The notes beneath the pieces were generated by a model that saw only the letters and a list, made by a program, of their open reading frames with translations, had not been told where the DNA came from and did not search any database. A program made the position numbers and the translations under genes. 64,000 nucleotides of DNA from Nonomuraea africana (GTDB taxonomy: Bacteria > Actinomycetota > Actinomycetes > Streptosporangiales > Streptosporangiaceae), in assembly GCF_014873535.1 (NCBI RefSeq), contig NZ_JADBEF010000001.1, positions 2,790,001-2,854,000 of the forward strand, in the 5' to 3' direction. Shown piece after piece: positions 38,838-46,963 of this stretch; the first letter of the stretch is position 1; every line of letters begins with the position of its first letter.

Positions 38838-39880
38838 GGCAGCTCCGCCCGCACCTCGGTCGGACCGCCCGCCGGGCTCGACACCGTGAAGGCGCCGTCG
38901 AGCGCGGCAACCCTGCGGGCCAGGCCGGACAGACCGCCTCCCGACGGGTCGGCCCCGCCCCTGCCGTCGTCTCGGACGCTCACGACGAGCATTGTCCCAT
39001 CGACGGCGACCTCCACGGTGATCAGCCCGGCCGCGGCGTGCTTGGCCGCGTTCGTCACCGCCTCGCAGACCAGGAAGTACGCGGCCGTCTCCACCTCGCG
39101 CGGCGGCCGCGACCCGAGCTCGCAGCTCACCTTCACCGGTACGGCGGAGCGCTCGGCGACGGCGGCCAGCGCCTCGCCGAGGCCGAGGGTGTCCAGGCCG
39201 CTCGGATAGGCCCGCCACGCCACCTCGCGCAGCTCGGCGAGGGCCTGCTGGGCCTCCTCGTGGGCCTGTTCGAGCAGCTCGACGCGGCCGCGCTTCGCCC
39301 TGCCGATCACCATGGCCAGCGCCACGAGCCGCTGCTGGAGGCCGTCGTGCAGGTCGCGCTCGATGCGGCGGCGTTCTGCGTCGACGGCGGCCAGGACGCC
39401 CGCGCGGGTCTCGGCGAGCTCGGCGATCCTGCGTTCGAGCGCCTCGGTGGAGTGCGGGCCGAGCATGTGCAGCGCGAGGCGGCGCTCGAGCGCCTGCACG
39501 CCCACGATGCCGGACAGGTCAAGGAAGAGCAGCACGACACCCCCGACCGTCAGGTAGATCAGGATGGCGGGGGTCATGTACATGCCGTCGAAGGCCTCGC
39601 CGTGCGCCCACGTCCACACGATGCGCAGCGCCGTACCGACGCCGATGACCAGCAGGGCGACCACGAGGCCGCCCAGCACCCCCACCGGCGCCCGCATCGC
39701 CAGGTAGCGCAGCGCCTGGCCGCGGGAGAAGTCGCCGACCCGCACGCCCAGCCGCCGCGTCTCCAGCCGCGCCACCTGTGCGGCGCGGCCGGCGAGGCGG
39801 GGGTGGGCGAGAAAAGGGAGCGCGACCAGCTCGGCGACGGCGGTCAGCGCTCCCAGAGTGACGCTAGCTACGACCCGCAT
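38828..39880 (-). CDS. Two-component sensor histidine kinase (HisKA_3/NarX-type)
   Basis: 350 aa. Three hydrophobic segments in the N-terminal 125 residues (about 8-26, 66-92, 104-128) form a small membrane sensor. The dimerisation/phosphoacceptor box is AERRRIERDLHDGLQQRLVAL with His178. The ATPase part has VCEAVTNAAKHA (N box) and VRDDGRGGADPSGGGLSGLARRVAAL (G boxes). No extracellular sensor domain of size is present, so it probably senses the membrane itself, as cell-envelope stress kinases do. Overlaps the DedA gene upstream by 17 bp and the regulator downstream by 10 bp. Confidence 0.93.
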   Translation of the reverse strand: MRVVASVTLGALTAVAELVALPFLAHPRLAGRAAQVARLETRRLGVRVGDFSRGQALRYLAMRAPVGVLGGLVVALLVIGVGTALRIVWTWAHGEAFDGMYMTPAILIYLTVGGVVLLFLDLSGIVGVQALERRLALHMLGPHSTEALERRIAELAETRAGVLAAVDAERRRIERDLHDGLQQRLVALAMVIGRAKRGRVELLEQAHEEAQQALAELREVAWRAYPSGLDTLGLGEALAAVAERSAVPVKVSCELGSRPPREVETAAYFLVCEAVTNAAKHAAAGLITVEVAVDGTMLVVSVRDDGRGGADPSGGGLSGLARRVAALDGAFTVSSPAGGPTEVRAELPCG

Positions 39881-40499
39881 GCTTGCCCTTGCGGCGCTCG
39901 GCGAGCCGTACCCCGATGAAGATCAGCACGGCCAGCACCACCACGCCGATGACGACGTTGGTGCCGATGCCGACGTAGCCCTCGACGAGCTCCCAGTTCT
40001 CGCCCAGGAGGTAGCCCGCCATCACAAAGATGGTGTTCCAGATCGCGCTGCCAAGGGTGGTGAAGAGAAGGAACACCCCGACCGGCATGCGTTCCACCCC
40101 CGCGGGGATCGAGATCATGCTGCGGAAGATGGGGATCATCCGCCCGAAGAACACCGTCTTCACACCGTGTTTGGCGAACCACGCCTCGGTCTTCTCGATG
40201 TCGGAGACCTTCACCAGCGGCAGCCGTCCCGCGATGGCCACCACCCTGTTCCTGCCCAGCAGGGCGCCGACCAGATAGAGGGCCAGCGCGCCGATGACCG
40301 AGCCCGCGGTCGTCCACACCAGCGCCGCGACCAGCCCCATGCGGCCCTGACCTGCGGTGAATCCGGCGAGAGGGAGGATCACCTCGCTCGGCAGCGGCGG
40401 GAAGAGGTTTTCCAGCGCGATGGCCAACCCCGCGCCGGGCGCACCCATGGTCTCCATCAGGCCTGTGGCCCACCCGGCGATCCCGTCGTTAGTTGTCAT
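39864..40499 (-). CDS. DedA-family membrane protein
   Basis: 211 aa from ATG 40499; an upstream in-frame ATG at 40544 is less likely. DedA (SNARE-associated, VTT) marks: ENLFPPLPSEVILPLAGF (re-entrant loop with Glu and Pro), GSVIGALALYLVGALLGRN, FFGRMIPIFRSMISIPAG (conserved F/G-R-x-x-P-x-x-R), and several transmembrane helices. DedA proteins flip undecaprenyl phosphate or phospholipids and affect envelope-stress and antibiotic resistance. Its overlap with the kinase gene suggests one operon, so lipid-carrier status and the two-component system may be linked (inference). Confidence 0.92.
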   Translation of the reverse strand: MTTNDGIAGWATGLMETMGAPGAGLAIALENLFPPLPSEVILPLAGFTAGQGRMGLVAALVWTTAGSVIGALALYLVGALLGRNRVVAIAGRLPLVKVSDIEKTEAWFAKHGVKTVFFGRMIPIFRSMISIPAGVERMPVGVFLLFTTLGSAIWNTIFVMAGYLLGENWELVEGYVGIGTNVVIGVVVLAVLIFIGVRLAERRKGKHAGRS

Positions 40500-40578
40500 G
40501 CCCTCGAGCCTATGAGCGAGCCAACGGTGTGCGAATGCGGTCATCTTCCGAATTGTGGGTGTGGTAAACCTCAGCTAC

Positions 40579-40593
40579 AGCGTACGGTACGCT
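40579..40593. promoter_or_regulatory. Palindrome just before the SNF2 helicase gene
   Basis: AGCGTAC-G-GTACGCT, perfect 7-bp arms, ends 8 bp before ATG 40602; a further GTACGG follows at once. No ribosome site is visible for the helicase, so the transcript may be leaderless with this as an operator. It lies in the 102-bp divergent gap with dedA. Confidence 0.45.
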
Positions 40594-40601
40594 GTACGGC
40601 T

Positions 40602-43184
40602 ATGCGGGAACTCCTTCGGCACGCGGCCATCTTCGAACCGGGCGACCCGCCCAGGATGGGCACCATGGCCTTCCTGGACCCAGAAGGCGGTGAGCGGGTC
40701 ACCATCGCCGAGCCCGAGGGACTGCGCGAGGCGCGGGTCACCCGCGTTCCGGTCAATGAGGCGATCGCGGCGCTGAGCAAGGCCCGGGGCGACGACAGCG
40801 CCCATCCTGCCACCCGATTCTGGGGCGCGGTGGCGCTGCTGGCCCTCCAGCTGGTCGCCAGGGGGCGCATCAGGCCTGGGGTGACCTCCGGCGACTTCGC
40901 CGCCTGGCGCGCGGGGCCGCTGGACGCCGCCGACGTGGCCAAGGTCAGGGAGCTGGCCGACGCGATGCCCGCCGCGGCGCGGGCGATCCCTCTCGACGGG
41001 GTGTTGCTGCTCCCCGACGCCGAAGGGCTGGTGCGCGCCTTCCTCGACGCGGTCGCCGACGGGATGCCGCGTTCCCCCGGCGCGGTGCGGGCCGTCGGCG
41101 TGCCCGCCTTCTCCGCCGCCAAGCCGGTGAAGGCGCCCCAGCTGCGCGAGTGGGCGGCCGACCCCGGCGTACGGCTGTCGCTGCGCGTGGAGAGCGCCGG
41201 CGCCGACCACGAGAGGTTCCGCGCGGTCGTGCAGCTGCACGGCCTGGCCGACCCCACGATGGTCGTCGACGCCGCCGACCTGTGGGAGGGCCGCGACCCC
41301 GGCCTCGGGCCGAGGGCGAAGGTCGAGGCCCTGGTCGAGCTGCGCAGGGCGGCCAGGCGGTGGCCGCCGCTGGAACGGCTGCTCGACGCCGAGGTGCCCG
41401 ACGAGCTGGAGCTCACCGACGACGAGGTCTCCGACCTGCTGTCGGGCGGGGCCACCGGCATCGACGTGCACTGGCCGCGCGAGCTGGTGCGCGGCGTGAG
41501 CGCGCGGGCGATGATCGACGGCGAGTCCAGCGGGCTGTTCCGCTTCAACTGGCACCTGTCGCTCGGTGACGACCCGCTGACCGCCGCCGAGATGGACCGG
41601 CTGGCCGAGGCGCACCGCCCGGTCGTACGGCTGCGCGACCAGTGGGTGCTGATCGACCCCGAGACGGCCCGCAAGGCCGCCCACCGTGAGATGAAGCCGC
41701 TCACCGGCATCGAGGCCCTCGGCGCCGCTCTCACCGGCACGGCGCTGGTCGAGGAGGAGGAGATCGAGGTCTCCCCCGGCCCCGCCCTCGACGAGCTGCG
41801 TGGCAGGCTGCTGGCCGAACCGGTGGAGCAGCCCCCGGCCCTCGCCGCCACCCTGCGCGACTACCAGCTGGCCGGGCTGCGCTGGCTGGCCCAGATGACC
41901 GCGCTCGGGCTCGGCGGCTGCCTGGCCGACGACATGGGACTGGGCAAGACGATCACGCTCATCGCCCTCCACCTGCATCGTGGCAGCGGCCCGACGCTCG
42001 TCGTCTGCCCCGCCTCGCTCCTGGGCAACTGGGAGAGGGAGATCGCCAGGTTCGCCCCTGGCGTGCCGGTGCGGCGCTACCACGGCGCACAGCGCACGCT
42101 GCCCGAGACCGGCTTCGTGCTCACCACCTACGGCACCATGCGCGTCGACGCGGCCAAGCTGGCCGAGCACCCGTGGGACCTGGTGGTCGCCGACGAGGCC
42201 CAGCACGTCAAGAACCACCGCTCGGGCACCGCGAAGGCGCTGCGCGAGATCCCTTCGGCGGCCCGCGTCGCCCTGACCGGCACCCCGGTGGAGAACACCC
42301 TGTCGGAGCTGTGGGCGATCCTCGACTGGACCACGCCCGGCCTGCTGGGCTCGCTGACCCGCTTCCGCGCCAGGTGGGAGCCGCAGCCCGACAAGCTCGG
42401 CCGTCTCATCGCGCCCTTCCTGCTGCGCCGCAAGAAGTCCGACCCCGGCATCGCGCCCGAGCTGCCGCCCAAGACCGAGACCGACCGGCCCGTCTCCCTC
42501 AGCAGGGAGCAGACCGTGCTGTACGAGGCCACGGTGCGCGAGCTGATGTCGGCCATCTCCGAGGCCGGCGGCATGGCCAGGCGCGGCCTGATCGTGAAGC
42601 TGCTCACCGGGCTCAAGCAGATCTGCAACCATCCCGCGCAGTTCCTGCACGAGAAGGATCCCGTCCTGGTGGGCCGCTCGGGCAAGCTCGAGCTGCTGGA
42701 CGAGCTGCTCGACACCATCCTCGCCGAGGACGGCGCCGTGCTGGTCTTCACCCAGTACGTCACGATGGCCCGCCTGCTGGAGCGGCACCTCGCCGCCAGG
42801 GGCGTGGCCACCCAGCTCCTGCACGGCGGCACCCCGGTGCCCAGGCGCGAGGAGATGGTCAGGCGCTTCCAGGACGGCGAGACACCCGTCTTCCTGCTCT
42901 CGCTGAAGGCCGCGGGCACCGGGCTCAACCTCACCCGCGCCGACCACGTGATCCACTTCGACCGGTGGTGGAACCCCGCCGTCGAGGACCAGGCCACCGA
43001 CCGCGCCTACCGCATCGGCCAGACCAAACCCGTCCAGGTGCACCGGCTCATCGCCGAGGGCACGGTCGAGGACCGCATCGCCGCGATGCTCGAGACCAAA
43101 CGGTCGCTCGCCGAGGCCGTGCTCTCCAACGACTTCACCGAACTGACCGACGCGGACCTGCTCAACCTCGTGGAGCTGCGATGA
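40602..43184 (+). CDS. SNF2-family helicase (bacterial HepA/RapA-like, SWIM-associated)
   Basis: 860 aa from ATG 40602; an in-frame ATG at 40512 would add a Cys-rich leader without clear support. N-terminal ~400 residues include the bacterial SNF2 accessory domain (LFRFNWHLSLGDDPLTAAEM, VRLRDQWVLIDPETARKAA). ATPase core: Walker A DDMGLGKT (about 443-450), DEAQ box LVVADEAQHVKN (about 530), TGTPVENTLSELW, and C-terminal motifs FTQYVTMARLLERHL, SLKAAGTGLNLTRADHVIHF and RAYRIGQTKPV. A dsDNA translocase that probably remodels protein-DNA or RNA polymerase complexes. Stop overlaps the SWIM gene start (ATGA). Confidence 0.93.
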   Translation: MRELLRHAAIFEPGDPPRMGTMAFLDPEGGERVTIAEPEGLREARVTRVPVNEAIAALSKARGDDSAHPATRFWGAVALLALQLVARGRIRPGVTSGDFAAWRAGPLDAADVAKVRELADAMPAAARAIPLDGVLLLPDAEGLVRAFLDAVADGMPRSPGAVRAVGVPAFSAAKPVKAPQLREWAADPGVRLSLRVESAGADHERFRAVVQLHGLADPTMVVDAADLWEGRDPGLGPRAKVEALVELRRAARRWPPLERLLDAEVPDELELTDDEVSDLLSGGATGIDVHWPRELVRGVSARAMIDGESSGLFRFNWHLSLGDDPLTAAEMDRLAEAHRPVVRLRDQWVLIDPETARKAAHREMKPLTGIEALGAALTGTALVEEEEIEVSPGPALDELRGRLLAEPVEQPPALAATLRDYQLAGLRWLAQMTALGLGGCLADDMGLGKTITLIALHLHRGSGPTLVVCPASLLGNWEREIARFAPGVPVRRYHGAQRTLPETGFVLTTYGTMRVDAAKLAEHPWDLVVADEAQHVKNHRSGTAKALREIPSAARVALTGTPVENTLSELWAILDWTTPGLLGSLTRFRARWEPQPDKLGRLIAPFLLRRKKSDPGIAPELPPKTETDRPVSLSREQTVLYEATVRELMSAISEAGGMARRGLIVKLLTGLKQICNHPAQFLHEKDPVLVGRSGKLELLDELLDTILAEDGAVLVFTQYVTMARLLERHLAARGVATQLLHGGTPVPRREEMVRRFQDGETPVFLLSLKAAGTGLNLTRADHVIHFDRWWNPAVEDQATDRAYRIGQTKPVQVHRLIAEGTVEDRIAAMLETKRSLAEAVLSNDFTELTDADLLNLVELR

Positions 43185-43879
43185 CCGCCGCCAAGGGTTT
43201 CCCCGCCTTCCCCCCGCAGCGCGCGGGGGCCCGCTTCGCCACCTCGTGGTGGGGCAGGGCCTGGCTCAAGGCGCTGGAGGACACCTCCCTCGACCACACG
43301 CTGCTCGCCAAGGGCCGCGCCTACGCCAAGACCGGGCAGCTCGGCCCCATCACGGTCAGCGAGGGCCGCATCGCCGCCATGGCCTCGGACGAGTACGCGG
43401 CGGTCGTGCACATCAGCCCACTGCCCGACTGGGACCGCTTCCTCGAGCAGGTCGCCGCCAAGGCGGGCCACCTGGCCGCGCTGCTCGACGGCGACATGCC
43501 GTACGACCTGGTGGAGCTCCTGCCGGGCGTGGGCGACCTCGAGCCCGACTGCGACTGCCCCGACTGGGGCCACCCCTGCAAGCACGCCGCGGCCCTGTGC
43601 TACCAGGCCTCCTGGCTGCTGGACCGCGACCCCTTCCTGCTGATGCTCATGCGCGCATGGACAAGGACGACCTGCTCTCCGCGCTCCAGCGGGCCGCCGC
43701 TCCCAAGGGCACGCCGGTCGAGGAGGCCTACGCCCACGGCGTCCCGCCCCTGCCCCGCCTCGTATCCGCGGAACTGCCGGCTCCCGAGCCGCTGGAGGTG
43801 GAGCCCGCGCCCGGCATCGACCCCGCCGCCATGCGGGTGCTGGCCGCCGACGCCGCGCTGCGCGCCCGCGAGCTGCTGA
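43181..43879 (+). CDS. SWIM zinc-finger protein, 5' part (frameshifted)
   Basis: ATG 43181 overlaps the helicase stop. It reads FATSWWGRAWLKALEDTSLD, RAYAKTGQLGPITVSEGRIAA and the zinc-binding SWIM motif CDCPDWGHPCKHAAALCY (CxCx-nCxH; the first Cys pair in DCDCPD). Up to FLLMLMRA (about residue 158) it fits the family of SNF2-linked SWIM proteins; the last ~75 codons (WTRTTCSPRSSGPPL and on) are a shadow frame. The authentic continuation is in the next forward frame from 43657. One base seems to be missing near 43650-43656. Confidence 0.8.
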   Translation: MTAAKGFPAFPPQRAGARFATSWWGRAWLKALEDTSLDHTLLAKGRAYAKTGQLGPITVSEGRIAAMASDEYAAVVHISPLPDWDRFLEQVAAKAGHLAALLDGDMPYDLVELLPGVGDLEPDCDCPDWGHPCKHAAALCYQASWLLDRDPFLLMLMRAWTRTTCSPRSSGPPLPRARRSRRPTPTASRPCPASYPRNCRLPSRWRWSPRPASTPPPCGCWPPTPRCAPASC

Positions 43880-44238
43880 CCTCGGGCGCCGCCGCCGTCC
43901 TCACCGAGTTCCACGACAGGGTACGGCTGGCCGCCGTCCACGACCTCGACATCGGCCTGCCCGCCGCCGTCCAGGCCTGGCGGTACGGCGGCGGCGCCGC
44001 CCTCGAGACGCTGACCACGGCGTGGACCCCGCCCAAGCAGGCCGTCGCCCGAGCCGCCTGGCAGCTGCCGGGGTTCGAGGCCGCGCGCAACCGCTGGACA
44101 CACGGCGACGTCCAGCTCCGCTTCGGCAAGGACGGCCGGTGGTATCCCTTCGTGGCTGCGGACGGCGACTGGCGCCCCGCAGGCCCGGCCGAGTCCGACC
44201 CGGCCGCCGCGCTGGCCGCCGCCCAGGGAGCCGACTGA
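43657..44238 (+). CDS. SWIM zinc-finger protein, 3' part (after frameshift)
   Basis: The frame starting at ATG 43657 continues as DKDDLLSALQRAAAPKGTPV, then AVLTEFHDRVRLAAVHDLDIG and AVARAAWQLPGFEAARNRWT, ending at 44238 (193 aa). This is the expected C-terminal half of the protein whose SWIM domain is encoded at 43181-43655. Either the gene is split by a real frameshift, the base is a sequencing error, or both parts are made separately. No ribosome site is seen before 43657. Confidence 0.7.
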   Translation: MDKDDLLSALQRAAAPKGTPVEEAYAHGVPPLPRLVSAELPAPEPLEVEPAPGIDPAAMRVLAADAALRARELLTSGAAAVLTEFHDRVRLAAVHDLDIGLPAAVQAWRYGGGAALETLTTAWTPPKQAVARAAWQLPGFEAARNRWTHGDVQLRFGKDGRWYPFVAADGDWRPAGPAESDPAAALAAAQGAD

Positions 44239-44360
44239 GCTCGCGTTCGCGGAGGTAGACTCGGGTGCACCGAGGTCTCTTCGCGCGTTGGCAGTCAGGT
44301 CGGCGTCGCCCACGGCGATTCACTCTGCATCGGCCCCTGAGCGGGCCTGGACAGGCGACA

Positions 44361-45341
44361 ATGACCGATTCTCCTTCTCTCGCCATGCGAGCCAGACCCT
44401 CCACCCAGGGCTACGACGGAAGCACTCCCTTCCCCGCACAGGAGGCGCCAGCCGAGGCGGGCCCTCTCCAGATCGCCCTCACCACCGCGATCGTGGTGGC
44501 GCCCTTCCTCGCCCTCGCCGCCGGCGTCTGGCTGGCGTGGGGCAGCGGCATCTCCCTCGTCGACGTGACGCTGTTCGCGGTGCTCTACATCGTGACGGGG
44601 CTCGGGGTGACGGTCGGCTTCCACCGGCTGCTCACGCACCGCTCCTTCGTCGCGCGCCCGTGGCTGCGCGTCACGCTGGCGATCGCCGGCTCGATGGGGT
44701 TCCAGGGCAACGTCATCGACTGGGTGGCCGTGCACCGCCGCCACCACGCCTTCACCGACAAGCCGGGCGACCCGCACTCTCCGTACCGCTACGGCACCCA
44801 CCTGCGCGGGCAGCTGCGCGGACTGGCCCACGCCCACCTGGGCTGGATGTTCACCGCCGACCCGACGCCCGCCGAACGCTACGCCCCCGACCTGCTCGAC
44901 GACCCCGCCATGGTGCGGATCTCGCGCGCCTTCCCCGCGTTGTGCGCGATCTCCCTGGCGCTGCCGTTCGTGGCCGGCTGGGCGATCAGCGGCACCCTGT
45001 ACGGCGGGCTGACCGCCTTCCTCTGGGCCGGACTGGTCAGGGTCGCGCTGCTGCAGCACGTGACGTGGAGCGTCAACTCGCTCTGCCACATGATCGGCGA
45101 CCGGCCGCACGCCACCCGCCGCCACGACCGCTCGACCAACCTGTGGCCGCTGGCGCTGCTGTCGTTCGGCGAGAGCTGGCACAACGGCCACCACAGCCAG
45201 CCCAGCTGCGCCCGCCACGGCCTCGGCCGCCGGCAGATCGACCCCTCGGCCGCGCTCATCCGCCTGTTCGAGCGCCTGCGCTGGGCCGCCGACGTGCGCT
45301 GGCACCGAGAGAGCAGACGCGAGACCGACCGCGCCGCCTAG
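44361..45341 (+). CDS. Acyl-CoA/acyl-lipid delta-9 desaturase
   Basis: 326 aa from ATG 44361, with AGG 7 nt before; the frame opens earlier without support. Di-iron membrane desaturase with all three His boxes: HRLLTHRSF (about residues 87-95), HRRHHAFTD (about 125-133) and WHNGHHSQP (about 273-281). Membrane helices lie at about 35-60, 65-85, 100-120, 200-220 and 225-245. It inserts a cis double bond into saturated fatty acyl chains with ferredoxin or cytochrome electrons. Stands alone; probably adjusts membrane fluidity. Confidence 0.94.
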   Translation: MTDSPSLAMRARPSTQGYDGSTPFPAQEAPAEAGPLQIALTTAIVVAPFLALAAGVWLAWGSGISLVDVTLFAVLYIVTGLGVTVGFHRLLTHRSFVARPWLRVTLAIAGSMGFQGNVIDWVAVHRRHHAFTDKPGDPHSPYRYGTHLRGQLRGLAHAHLGWMFTADPTPAERYAPDLLDDPAMVRISRAFPALCAISLALPFVAGWAISGTLYGGLTAFLWAGLVRVALLQHVTWSVNSLCHMIGDRPHATRRHDRSTNLWPLALLSFGESWHNGHHSQPSCARHGLGRRQIDPSAALIRLFERLRWAADVRWHRESRRETDRAA

Positions 45342-45615
45342 AGTTTCATCCGAGGGGCCTTTTACCTTTTCTCTCACCTGAGCAGGGTTCCTGAATTCTT
45401 GGTGGCCCGGCGTCAATCCCCCCGCCACGTTCGTCCAGGCACAATTCTGACCCTCTCACGGAGGTTGCGTTTTCTGTGAGGCTCGTTCCATGAGCAGTGG
45501 CTCTCAGAGGTGCTTGCCGAAGAGGCGTCAGCAGCGACACGCCACTGGGTGTCGATGCTTGTCCTCAGCGAGTTGTTGAAAACGGTGGCCGAGGCTCCGC
45601 GCTGGACGTCGATCG
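45342..45615. other. Intergenic stretch between convergent genes
   Basis: No gene or strong hairpin recognised. A T-rich CCTTTTACCTTTTCTCTC lies just after the desaturase stop and may help termination. The rest shows no coding pattern. Confidence 0.5.
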
Positions 45616-45990
45616 TCAGCCTGCGACCAGGTCCATACGGAGGAACTCGGTGATGCGGAGCAGCCTCGGTGGGCGTGCCACCTCATCGGAGAGGGCCTGG
45701 AACGCCTCGTCTTCCCCGACGAGGCGTGGGGCGGCGAGTTCCACCTCCCTCCCGTCGACCCGGAGCCGCGCACCGTCTGCTGCCAGGACGTTCTGCACCC
45801 AGTCCGAGCGCGATCCATACACCAGAACGAACAGGTAGCCGCCGTCGACAGGATGCGCATCGAGAGGCGTGCGGTACGTCGCGCCAGAGGTGCGACCGAC
45901 GTGAGTCAGCACCGGCCACTTCCCGCCCGCGATCGCGCGAGGGTTGAATACCCGCTTGTTCACGTGCCCCCACCACCTCGGCATCGGCAT
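45616..45990 (-). CDS. Deazaflavin (F420)-dependent nitroreductase-family protein (Ddn-like)
   Basis: 124 aa. Split beta-barrel flavin-binding fold: VNKRVFNPRAIAGGKWPVLT, HVGRTSGATYRTPLDAHPVD, then YLFVLVYGSRSDWVQNVLAA with the conserved 'GRxSGxxRxTPL' and 'GSDWVxNxxA' motifs of the F420H2-dependent reductase (Ddn/Rv3547-like) family. It may reduce quinones or nitro compounds. Divergent from a TetR gene with three operator-like sites in between, so it is probably repressed by that protein. Confidence 0.88.
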   Translation of the reverse strand: MPMPRWWGHVNKRVFNPRAIAGGKWPVLTHVGRTSGATYRTPLDAHPVDGGYLFVLVYGSRSDWVQNVLAADGARLRVDGREVELAAPRLVGEDEAFQALSDEVARPPRLLRITEFLRMDLVAG

Positions 45991-46073
45991 CGGGATCTCC
46001 TTCTCTCGCCCCGGCGGGGCGCGTCGTAGGTCAGACGTTCGCCGAGCTCCCAGCTCATGCCAACCCGGGAGGA

Positions 46074-46124
46074 CTTACATCAGTAAGGTGGCTTACTTGT
46101 GTAAGGCTGGCTTACACTTGTAAG
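46074..46124. promoter_or_regulatory. Three tandem CTTAC-N4-GTAAG operators
   Basis: CTTACATCAGTAAG (46074-46087), CTTACTTGTGTAAG (46092-46105) and CTTACACTTGTAAG (46111-46124). All three have perfect 5-bp arms with a 4-bp centre and are spaced 18-19 bp, just under two helical turns. They sit between the divergent Ddn-like and tetR genes, 32 bp before the tetR start. Confidence 0.8.
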
Positions 46125-46156
46125 GTTGTCAACCCGTCCCATACTTCGGAGCCGTC

Positions 46157-46807
46157 GTGTCACCACCACCACAACCGCTCAGCAGAGGTCTCGTGCTGGA
46201 AGCCGCGATCCGGGTCGCGGATCGCGGCGGCGTGGAGGCGATCACGATGCGACGGGTGGCGCAGGAACTGGGCGTGGAGGCGATGTCGCTCTACCACCAC
46301 GTACCGAACAAGGACGCGATCCTCGACGGCGTGGTCGACGTGGTATTCGCGGCGATCAAGCTACCCAGTGCCGAGTGCGACGATTGGCGCGACGCGATCC
46401 GTGCGCGCGCCTCCTCCGCGCGTGCGGTCCTGTCGCAGCACAGCTGGGCTCTCGGCCTCATGGACTCCCGTCGTAACCCGGGGCCGGCGACGCTACGCCA
46501 CCTCGACGCCGTCCTCGGTGTCCTCCGGGAGGCGGGGTTCACGCTGCCGATGGCCGCGCACGCTGTCTCGCTCATCGACAGCTACATCGGCGGGTTCGTC
46601 CTCCAGGAGGCGAACCTGCCGGTGACGACGCCGGACGATGTCGAGGCAGTGGCCGGCAGCATCCTCGAGCACCTGCCGGTGGACGAGTTGCCGTACCTCA
46701 CAGAGATGATCGTCGACCACGCCCTGCGGCCGGGCTACGACCACACGAGCGAGTTCGGCTACGGCCTGGACCTGATTCTGGATGCGCTCGAAGTTCGCCG
46801 GAGGTAG
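46157..46807 (+). CDS. TetR-family repressor
   Basis: 216 aa from GTG 46157. TetR_N: LVLEAAIRVADRGGVEAITM, then RRVAQELGVEAMSLYHHVPNKDAIL (recognition helix GVEAMSLYHHV). The C-terminal domain (TLPMAAHAVSLIDSYIGGFV) fits the TetR/TetR_C tetracycline-repressor-like group with a C-terminal helical ligand pocket. The three palindromic sites upstream are the expected binding targets, for control of itself and the divergent reductase. Confidence 0.93.
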   Translation: MSPPPQPLSRGLVLEAAIRVADRGGVEAITMRRVAQELGVEAMSLYHHVPNKDAILDGVVDVVFAAIKLPSAECDDWRDAIRARASSARAVLSQHSWALGLMDSRRNPGPATLRHLDAVLGVLREAGFTLPMAAHAVSLIDSYIGGFVLQEANLPVTTPDDVEAVAGSILEHLPVDELPYLTEMIVDHALRPGYDHTSEFGYGLDLILDALEVRRR

Positions 46808-46963
46808 AGCCCCGATACCGCTACGGGAGACTCACCTTGCCCCTCCCCGGAAACGCTCGCAGCGGGGACTGGCGGCGCGTTCAGATTCACCCGCAGCGCG
46901 CAGTACCTGCTCAGCCCGATCCTGTTCCCCCTCGAGGAGCCGACAGGGGACGACCCCCGGGGG

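Noticed and set aside
39858..40601. N-terminal extension of the SNF2 helicase frame
   Set aside because: The 248 upstream codons lie opposite the DedA gene and kinase start; ATG 40602 starts the family-like sequence.
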